20,075 nt of DNA from DATBFU01 sp046735265 (GTDB lineage Bacteria; Acidobacteriota; Thermoanaerobaculia; UBA5066; Gp7-AA6). Made by a program: the position numbers and the translations under genes. Below are positions 1 to 5,089 of this stretch, piece after piece. Each line of letters opens with the position of its first letter. Positions within the stretch are counted from its first letter, which is position 1. Location: positions 1 to 20,075 of the forward strand of contig JBKPSZ010000087.1 in NCBI GenBank assembly GCA_046735265.1, in the 5' to 3' direction. Below the pieces are notes generated by a model, which made no database searches, was not told where the DNA came from, and saw nothing but the letters and a program-made list of their open reading frames with translations.

Positions 1-25
1 GCGCAAACCGAGCGCGAGGATGACC

Positions 26-31
26 TAGATT
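26..31 (+). promoter_or_regulatory. possible -10 box of the DUF3224 gene
   Basis: TAGATT lies 17 nt before the chosen start codon. A clear GGAGG ribosome binding site (36-40) sits between them, so this would be an ordinary leadered transcript. No convincing -35 is visible in the few bases available upstream. Confidence 0.28.
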
Positions 32-48
32 CGCCGGAGGACATGCGA

Positions 49-594
49 ATGAATCGGAAGATCGTCTGGATCCTGACGGCGAGCCTCCTCGGCGCTTTGG
101 GCGCGGAAATATCCGCGTCTCCCGCCCCGTCGGATGCCCCGGCGCCGGCCCCGGAAGCGTCGCGAAAGGAGTCGAAAGGCATGAACCACGCCCAGGGGAC
201 TTTCGACGTGAAGCTGACGCCGGCCGCGCCGGACGACGCGGCGGCCGCCGCTCCGGGTCGCCTGTCGATCGAAAAGCAGTTCTACGGCGACCTCGAGGGC
301 GTCAGCCGCGGTCAGATGCTGACGGCCACGACCGCCGTCCAGGGTTCGGCGGGATACGTCGCGATCGAGCTCGTCCGGGGAACTCTCGCCGGGCGGACCG
401 GTACGTTCGTTCTCCAGCACACGGGGACGATGACGCGCGGCGCGCCCGAGCTGTCAGTCACCGTCGTGCCCGACTCCGGAACGGAAGGGCTCGAAGGGAT
501 CTCCGGACGGATGTCGATCCGCATCGCCGACGGGAAGCACTTCTACGACTTCGAGTACGAGCTGCCGAAGAAAGCCGGAGCCGGCCGGAAGTGA
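49..594 (+). CDS. secreted DUF3224 domain protein
   Basis: The product is about 181 residues. It has an N-terminal signal peptide (basic MNRK, hydrophobic stretch to about residue 20, AlaXAla-like end), then an Ala/Pro-rich linker, then a DUF3224 domain. The domain shows the family pattern: GTFDVKL strand, a GRLSIEKQFYGDLEG segment, GSAGYVAIE, FVLQHTGTMTRG, a VVPDSGTEGLEGISG segment and a closing DGKHFYDFEYELP. The family is a small beta-barrel fold of unknown biochemical role, so no function is assigned. ATG49 is preferred to ATG43 because GGAGG at 36-40 is 8 nt from ATG49 but only 2 nt from ATG43. The stop (592-594) is 17 nt before the start of the next gene on the same strand, so the two are probably co-transcribed. 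The signal peptide is unusual for the family, which is mostly cytosolic in what I recall. Confidence 0.85.
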   Translation: MNRKIVWILTASLLGALGAEISASPAPSDAPAPAPEASRKESKGMNHAQGTFDVKLTPAAPDDAAAAAPGRLSIEKQFYGDLEGVSRGQMLTATTAVQGSAGYVAIELVRGTLAGRTGTFVLQHTGTMTRGAPELSVTVVPDSGTEGLEGISGRMSIRIADGKHFYDFEYELPKKAGAGRK

Positions 595-601
595 TTGCGG
601 G

Positions 602-606
602 GGAGG
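602..606 (+). promoter_or_regulatory. ribosome binding site deciding the start of the DsrE-type gene
   Basis: GGAGG, inside a longer purine run (599-611), lies 5 nt before ATG612. This supports ATG612 over the in-frame GTG591, which overlaps the preceding stop codon. Starting at 612 also places the twin-arginine motif at the very N terminus. Confidence 0.6.
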
Positions 607-611
607 GAGAG

Positions 612-1115
612 ATGGGGAACCGCAGGGAGTTTTTCGAGACGGGAGTGCACGGCTGTCTGGGCACGCTGACGATTGCCGCGACCGCGACGACCGTGGTGAC
701 CACGGCGACCGCCTCGGCCGCGCCCCCCGAAGATGTTGCGGCGAAGGCCGGTGCTCAGCGATTCCTCCTCGTCGGTCTCTGCGGCTCGGAGAACCCGACG
801 CGCGCGAACTTCCCCTTCGTCTGGGCCGCGGCGTTGAAGGAGGCGGGCCACGAGGTCCGGATCGAGCTCGCCGGCGACGGCACGGTGATGATGCGCACGG
901 TCGTGGCGAACAACGTCACCGCCGTCGGGTGGCCCCCCTTCCGCGAGGCGCTCGCCACTGTGGTGGACCACAAGATCCCGATCTACATCTGAAAGGCCTG
1001 CGCGACCGCCCGTGGGGTGGCCGAATCCGACTTCGAAGGGAAGAACGCGCAGTTCACGAACCCGCAGATCACGGCCGCGACAATGGGCTGGGCGACGAAG
1101 ATCCTCGTGGTTTGA
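612..1115 (+). CDS. Tat-signal DsrE-family protein, probable selenoprotein (TGA 990-992 read as Sec)
   Basis: The frame from ATG612 meets TGA at 990-992 and continues to a second TGA at 1113-1115, giving 167 residues with Sec at residue 127. The N terminus MGNRREFFETG followed by a hydrophobic Ala/Thr-rich stretch and ASAA is a twin-arginine signal. The mature part resembles DsrE/DsrF-like proteins: FLLVGLCGSE, RANFPFVWAAALKEAGHEV, a glycolytic-enzyme-like ELAGDGTVMM segment, then PIYI-TGA-KACATARG. In homologues I recall, this last segment reads (V/I)-Cys-x-x-Cys-x-x-ARG, so the TGA takes the place of the first Cys and creates Sec-x-x-Cys. The 40 codons after it stay family-like (ARG, NPQIT, WATKILVV ending), and 35 of 40 end in G or C. 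TGA is an ordinary stop elsewhere in this window. The protein may handle sulfur or selenium, or act in periplasmic thiol redox; the substrate is unknown. The alternative is a recent nonsense mutation. Confidence 0.8.
1006..1020 (+). promoter_or_regulatory. candidate bacterial SECIS hairpin
   Basis: Bases 1006-1011 (CCGCCC) pair with 1015-1020 (GGGUGG, containing one G-U pair), closing a GUG loop at 1012-1014. The loop begins after 19 nt counted from the TGA at 990-992, and its first base is G. This agrees with the general bacterial SECIS description: a short stem, a G in the first two loop positions, and a loop starting roughly 16-37 nt after the UGA. The hairpin lies within the coding sequence, as bacterial SECIS elements do. 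An alternative lower helix, GGCC 995-998 with GGCC 1019-1022, competes with it. GC-rich DNA makes hairpins easily, so the structure alone is not proof. Confidence 0.55.
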
Positions 1116-1149
1116 TCGCCTCGGTGCCGTCGGGGAGGGAAGCGACGAT

Positions 1150-2439
1150 CTAGGCGATTCCCTTCCGGAGCGCCGCCTCCATGCGGCCGCAGAAGACGTC
1201 GATGTCGTCGGGCGTCGTGTAGACGTTCGGCGTGATCCGAAGCCCGTTGAACTCCGGATGGACGATCGGCGTCGTCATGACCCGGTTCTTCTCCCAGAGC
1301 CATGCCTGGAGCTTCTCGGTGTCGAGCCCCTCGACGTGGACGAGGCCGATCCCGCAGGACTCCGTGTCGTTCAGCGGGGTCAGGACCCGGACGCGGGGAT
1401 CGGCGGCCGTCAGCCGTTTCGCCCAGCGGTCGCGAAGCCACCGGAGGCGGGCGGCCTTCCGCTCCGCGCCGATGCCTCGATGGAAGGCGAGCGCCGCCGA
1501 AATGGCGTTGTGGTTGGCGGCGGGGTGCGTCCCGATCTCCTCGTATTTCCGGACGTTCTCGTCCATCGAGGCCGGCGCCGCCATGAGGGGCCAGATCTTC
1601 TTCTGCTTCTCCTTGCGGACGTAGAGGAAACCGGTGCCGATCGGCGCGAAGAGCCACTTGTGGAGGCTCGTCCCGTAATAGTCGCACTCGAGGTCGTCGC
1701 GCTTGAAAGGGAAGTGGGCGAAAGCGTGCGCGCCGTCGACGAAGACCTCGATGTTCCGCTGGCGCGCCATGCGGACGATCTCGCGGACCGGGAGGATCTG
1801 TCCCGTCAGGTTCGTGATGTGCGTGACCTCGATGACCCGGGTGCGCGGCGTGATCGCGCGCCGGAACCGGTCGACCACGTCGGCGGCGGAAGGCGGCGGA
1901 ACCGGGAACGAGATGGGCTTGACGACGATCCCGTCGCGCCGCGCGCGCTGGTCCCAGCTCGTGATCATCCGCGGGTAGTTCTGGTTCGTCAGGACGACCT
2001 CGTCGCCGGCCTTGAGCTCGATTCCGAAGATGAGCGTCTCCAGCGCCTCCGAGGCGTTGCGGACGATCGCGAGCTCCTCCGGATCGCATCCGAACTCCTC
2101 CGCGAGCCCCCGGCGCGCCGACTCGATCCGCGGCTCGAGAACGTTCCACATGTGGTGGACCGGGATCTCGTTGGAGAAGCGCAGATCCTGGATCATCGCC
2201 TCGAGCACGTGCGCCGGAGCGGGGCTGCATCCGCCGTTGTTCAAGTTGACGAGGGTTCGGTCCGTGTCGAAGGCCCGCGCGATCTGGGACCAGTACGACT
2301 CGTCGCCGGCGAGCTCGACGGGCGCCTTGCCCCCCGCCGCGTGGGACGCGTCGCGAAGGGCGGCTCCGGCGACGGCCCGAAAGGAGGGGAGCAGGGACGC
2401 CGACAGGCCGGTCAGAAGCGCGCGGCGGTGGAGCGGCAT
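1150..2439 (-). CDS. Tat-signal class V aminotransferase-fold PLP enzyme (isopenicillin N epimerase-like)
   Basis: The product is 429 residues. It opens with MPLHRRALLTGLSASLLPS, a twin-arginine-type signal, followed by a fold-type I PLP domain. Visible signatures are LNNGGCSP (about 66-73), RNASEAL (128-133), QNYP, a VDGAHAFAH segment with the PLP-ring Asp at 235, and SLHKWLFAPIGTG with the Schiff-base Lys at 261. This is the isopenicillin N epimerase/CefD-like branch of class V aminotransferases. The C-terminal loop that carries the catalytic Cys in cysteine desulfurases shows no Cys in the segment RVMTTPIVHPEFNGLRITP, so a NifS/SufS role is unlikely. The substrate cannot be named. A strong GAGGAGG site lies just before the ATG. 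The gene converges on the DsrE-type gene, with 34 bp between their stops. Confidence 0.85.
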   Translation of the reverse strand: MPLHRRALLTGLSASLLPSFRAVAGAALRDASHAAGGKAPVELAGDESYWSQIARAFDTDRTLVNLNNGGCSPAPAHVLEAMIQDLRFSNEIPVHHMWNVLEPRIESARRGLAEEFGCDPEELAIVRNASEALETLIFGIELKAGDEVVLTNQNYPRMITSWDQRARRDGIVVKPISFPVPPPSAADVVDRFRRAITPRTRVIEVTHITNLTGQILPVREIVRMARQRNIEVFVDGAHAFAHFPFKRDDLECDYYGTSLHKWLFAPIGTGFLYVRKEKQKKIWPLMAAPASMDENVRKYEEIGTHPAANHNAISAALAFHRGIGAERKAARLRWLRDRWAKRLTAADPRVRVLTPLNDTESCGIGLVHVEGLDTEKLQAWLWEKNRVMTTPIVHPEFNGLRITPNVYTTPDDIDVFCGRMEAALRKGIA

Positions 2440-2467
2440 GGGTCCTCCTCAGGCGTCCGTTTTCGGG

Positions 2468-2473
2468 ATTTTA
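2468..2473 (-). promoter_or_regulatory. -10 box TAAAAT before the aminotransferase, overlapping the upstream stop codon
   Basis: On the minus strand TAAAATCCCG lies 28 nt before the aminotransferase ATG. Its first three bases are the TAA stop of the NADH dehydrogenase gene. A GAGGAGG ribosome binding site follows, so this would be a leadered transcript. No clear -35 is seen. Confidence 0.4.
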
Positions 2474-3742
2474 GCCCCTCCCGGGAGGCGTCTCGTCCCT
2501 CCCCGTGATGAGGCGCGCGCCGCGCTGCCAGGTCAGGTAGGACCAGGCCCACTCGAAGAAGACGAGGACGCGGCTGCGGAAGTCGATGAGCTTCATGATG
2601 TGGACGAAGCACCAGAAGAGCCAGGCGGGATAGCCCGAGAAGCGGAGCCACGGCAGGTCCGCGACGGCCGCCGAGCGGCCGATGACGGCGAGGCTTCCGA
2701 GGTTGCGATAGTGGAAAGGGAGAGATCCCTTCCCGTTGAGCGCCCGCCGGATGTTTCGAGCAGCGTGCCGGCCCCCTTGAATCGCGGGCTGCGCCACGCC
2801 GGGAAGCGGCTCGCCCGTCTGATGCGTGAAACGCGAGAGATCTCCGACGACGAAGACTTCCGGATGGCCGGGGATCGACAGATCGGGCTCGACCGACAAC
2901 CGTCCCGCGCGGTCGAGCGGCGCGCCGAGGGACCGGGCGAGCGGAGAGGCGAGAACGCCGGCCGTCCAGAGGATCGTCTCCGCGCGGATCCGGTCGCCGC
3001 CCACGACGACGGCCCCGGGCGCGATGTCGCTCACGGCGGCGCCCTCGCGGACCTCGACGCCCATCCGGACGAGCTCGGCCTTCGCCTTGAGCGAGAGCTC
3101 CGCCGGGAACGCGGGCAGGATGCGCGGGCCGGCCTCCGCGAGAACGATTCGCGCTTCCCGGGGGTCGATCGACCGGAAGTCGAACACCAGGACGTGGCGG
3201 GCGATCTCCGCGATCGCGCCCGCGAGCTCGGCCCCCGTCGGTCCGCCTCCCACGAGCACGAACGTGAGGAGAGCGCGGCGCCGGGCCGGATCGGTCTCGC
3301 GCTCGGCGCGTTCGAAGGCGAGGAGGATCCGGCGACGGATCTCGAGGGCGTCCTCGAGGGTCTTCAAACCCGGTGCATAGGGCTCCCAGCCGTCATGGCC
3401 GAAATAGGCGTGCCGGGCTCCGGTCGCGACGATCAAGAAGTCGTACGGGAGGCGCCCGTCCTCGAGCCAGACCTCGCGCGCCACGGGATCGACGCGCGCC
3501 ACCTCGGCGAGGAGGACGCGGGCGTTTGCCTGATCCCGGAGGATCGAGCGGATGGGGTAGGCGATGTCCCCGGGCGAAAGCGTGGCGGTCGCGACCTGGT
3601 ACAGGAGCGGCTGGAAGAGGTGATGGTTGCGGCGGTCGACGACCGTCACATCGACGGGGGCGTCCGCGAGCTCGCGGACCGCGGAGAGCCCGCCGAAGCC
3701 CGCACCGATGACGACGACCCGAGGACGAACCGGCGCGCTCAC
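2471..3742 (-). CDS. ndh: type II NADH dehydrogenase (FAD/NAD(P)-dependent oxidoreductase)
   Basis: This 423-residue flavoprotein passes electrons from NADH to quinone without proton pumping, at the inner face of the membrane. It has the two dinucleotide-binding folds of the family: VVVIGAGFGG (9-18) for FAD and VLVGGGPTGAE (162-172) for NAD. HHLFQPLLYQVATATLSP (40-57) is the typical NDH-2 sequence after the first fold, ATGARHAYFGHD (106-117) precedes the second, and EVFVVGDLS binds FAD. The C-terminal aromatic stretch around YPAWLFWCFVHIMKLI fits the amphipathic membrane anchor. The GTG start at 3742 is chosen because it precedes the first beta strand by the usual few residues; no ATG lies in frame nearby. 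The gene is divergent from the phosphatase gene at 3800. Confidence 0.9.
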   Translation of the reverse strand: MSAPVRPRVVVIGAGFGGLSAVRELADAPVDVTVVDRRNHHLFQPLLYQVATATLSPGDIAYPIRSILRDQANARVLLAEVARVDPVAREVWLEDGRLPYDFLIVATGARHAYFGHDGWEPYAPGLKTLEDALEIRRRILLAFERAERETDPARRRALLTFVLVGGGPTGAELAGAIAEIARHVLVFDFRSIDPREARIVLAEAGPRILPAFPAELSLKAKAELVRMGVEVREGAAVSDIAPGAVVVGGDRIRAETILWTAGVLASPLARSLGAPLDRAGRLSVEPDLSIPGHPEVFVVGDLSRFTHQTGEPLPGVAQPAIQGGRHAARNIRRALNGKGSLPFHYRNLGSLAVIGRSAAVADLPWLRFSGYPAWLFWCFVHIMKLIDFRSRVLVFFEWAWSYLTWQRGARLITGRDETPPGRG

Positions 3743-3783
3743 GGCCCGATTCTCATGCAGGGATCGCGCCGGCGCCGTCGCTG

Positions 3784-3789
3784 TAGAAT
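3784..3789 (+). promoter_or_regulatory. -10 box TAGAAT of the phosphatase gene, probably leaderless
   Basis: TAGAATCCCG sits 10 nt before ATG3800 and no Shine-Dalgarno sequence intervenes. Transcription starting 6-8 nt after the box would leave only a few bases of leader. No consensus -35 hexamer is visible at the usual spacing. Confidence 0.45.
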
Positions 3790-3799
3790 CCCGCCTTCC

Positions 3800-5068
3800 A
3801 TGTCCACGGCCACGACCGGAAAGCTTCTCTTCCGCAAGGTGGAGAAGGCGCTCGAGGCGATCGAGGGGGCGTCGGACCCGTCCTCGACGATCACCCAGAC
3901 GGCGACGACAGTGCTCGAGCAGTTCGCGGACGCCCTCGGCGTGCGGGGCGGACGGCTCTACGAGCACCGGGACGGCGGCTACGAGCTCGTCCGGACCTTC
4001 GGAGGCGTACCGGCGATTGCGCCGGGGCTCTTCATCCCGGAGACGTACGCGCCGATCGAGCAGGTCGTCGACGAAGGGGTCGTCGTCATGGACCTGTCGG
4101 CGCCCGGCGTGGACGCCGAGCTCGAGCGCCGGCTCGGGGCGGAGCGTTTCGCCGCGATCGCCGTCGGCGACGACGAATACGTCCTCTCCTTCACCGTGGA
4201 TCCGACCGCTTCCGACGAGGACCTCCTGGCGGCGCTCGGCATCCTGCGCCACGCGGTGGATCAGAAGTTGAAGCAGGACCGGTACGTCTCGGCGTTGAAG
4301 GAAGCCCGCAACATCCAGATGTCGATCCTCCCCAAGCGGGCCCTGCGCCGCGGCGAGATCGAGATCTCGGGCTTCACGACGCCGGCCGAGCTCGTCGGCG
4401 GCGACTACTTCGACTTCATCCCCGTCTCGGACCGGATCCTCGGCGTCGCGATCGCCGACGCCTCGGGGCACGGTCTGCCGGCGGCGCTGCAGGTCCGGGA
4501 CGTGTACACGGGCCTGCGGATGGCGGTCGAGCGCGACTTCAAGATCACGCGGACGGTCGAGCGGCTGAACCGCATCATCCACGAGTCGCGGCTGACGACG
4601 CGGTTCGTCTCCCTCTTCTACGGAGAGATCGAGGACAACGGCAGCTTGATGTACGTCAACGCCGGCCACCCGCATCCGCTGCACTTCCATTCGCTCTCCG
4701 TCACGCCGCTCGTGCAGACGGGGCTCGTCCTCGGCCCCACGGGGAACGCGACTTACAGCCGGGGCTATCGGAGGCTCGATCACGGCGATGCTCTGCTCCT
4801 CTACACCGACGGCATGGTCGAGGCGCACGGTCCCGGCGGTGTGGAGTTCGGCGTGGGACGGCTGATCAAGGAGTTCCTGGACCTGAAGGAGCTGCCGTGC
4901 GACGAGATCGCACGCGCTCTCATCAAGCGGGTCGGGGAGTACGCGGGCGGGGGAGAACCGGAGGACGACCGCACCGTCGTCGTCGTGAAGCGGCACCCGC
5001 ACGCGCCCGGACCCGCTGGCGATCACCGCCGCTCGACGGGCTCGACACCGATACCGAAGCCGGTCTGA
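3800..5068 (+). CDS. GAF-like sensor with SpoIIE/PP2C-type serine phosphatase domain
   Basis: The product is 422 residues. Residues about 20-155 form a GAF-like region (HAVDQKL helix at its end). A short coiled linker, VSALKEARNIQMSILPKRAL (163-182), is the connector typical of RsbU-like phosphatases. The SpoIIE/PPM domain follows: GGDYFDF (200-206) and ADASGHGLPAAL (219-230) carry metal-binding Asp residues, NAGHPHP lies at 287-293, LLLYTDGMVEA at 332-342, and EDDRTVVVVK closes the core at 388-397. Such enzymes dephosphorylate anti-sigma-factor antagonists or similar serine phosphoproteins. No sigma factor, STAS or HPK-like anti-sigma gene is in this window, so the partner is unknown. The convergent neighbour is a Ser/Thr kinase; a functional opposition is possible but not shown. 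The last 25 residues are a Pro/Gly-rich tail. Confidence 0.88.
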   Translation: MSTATTGKLLFRKVEKALEAIEGASDPSSTITQTATTVLEQFADALGVRGGRLYEHRDGGYELVRTFGGVPAIAPGLFIPETYAPIEQVVDEGVVVMDLSAPGVDAELERRLGAERFAAIAVGDDEYVLSFTVDPTASDEDLLAALGILRHAVDQKLKQDRYVSALKEARNIQMSILPKRALRRGEIEISGFTTPAELVGGDYFDFIPVSDRILGVAIADASGHGLPAALQVRDVYTGLRMAVERDFKITRTVERLNRIIHESRLTTRFVSLFYGEIEDNGSLMYVNAGHPHPLHFHSLSVTPLVQTGLVLGPTGNATYSRGYRRLDHGDALLLYTDGMVEAHGPGGVEFGVGRLIKEFLDLKELPCDEIARALIKRVGEYAGGGEPEDDRTVVVVKRHPHAPGPAGDHRRSTGSTPIPKPV

Positions 5069-5089
5069 GAGAGTCGCCGGGCGGCGCGG

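Noticed and set aside
990..992. Reading the TGA as evidence of an alternative genetic code (TGA = Trp or Gly)
   Set aside because: Other complete genes here (DUF3224, asnS, rimO and the second stop of the same gene) end at TGA at the expected family length, so TGA is a normal stop in this genome.
591..992. A complete 133-residue protein ending at the first TGA
   Set aside because: It would end just before the conserved Cys-x-x-Cys-ARG region of the family, and the following 40 codons are clearly coding in the same frame.
1115..1158. Terminator from the inverted repeat ATCGCCT (1115-1121) / AGGCGAT (1152-1158)
   Set aside because: The loop is 30 nt long, there is no U-tract, and the repeat runs into the aminotransferase coding sequence; too weak to list.
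1150..2439. Annotation as a cysteine desulfurase or selenocysteine lyase
   Set aside because: The fold family is right, but no Cys is present in the C-terminal active loop; the sequence fits the isopenicillin N epimerase-like branch better.
2012..3799. Long plus-strand open frame running from the aminotransferase region into the phosphatase gene
   Set aside because: The upstream part is antisense to ndh and the aminotransferase gene, and its translation is Arg/Pro-rich with no domain. The real phosphatase start is ATG3800.
3743..5026. N-terminal extension of the NADH dehydrogenase opposite the phosphatase gene
   Set aside because: The translated extension is a low-complexity Arg/Asp/Val shadow of the phosphatase gene. 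The conserved FAD fold starts right after GTG3742.
5075..5086. Short CGCC/GGCG hairpin between the phosphatase and kinase stops as a terminator
   Set aside because: Only four base pairs, no U-tract, and such words are common in this GC-rich sequence.
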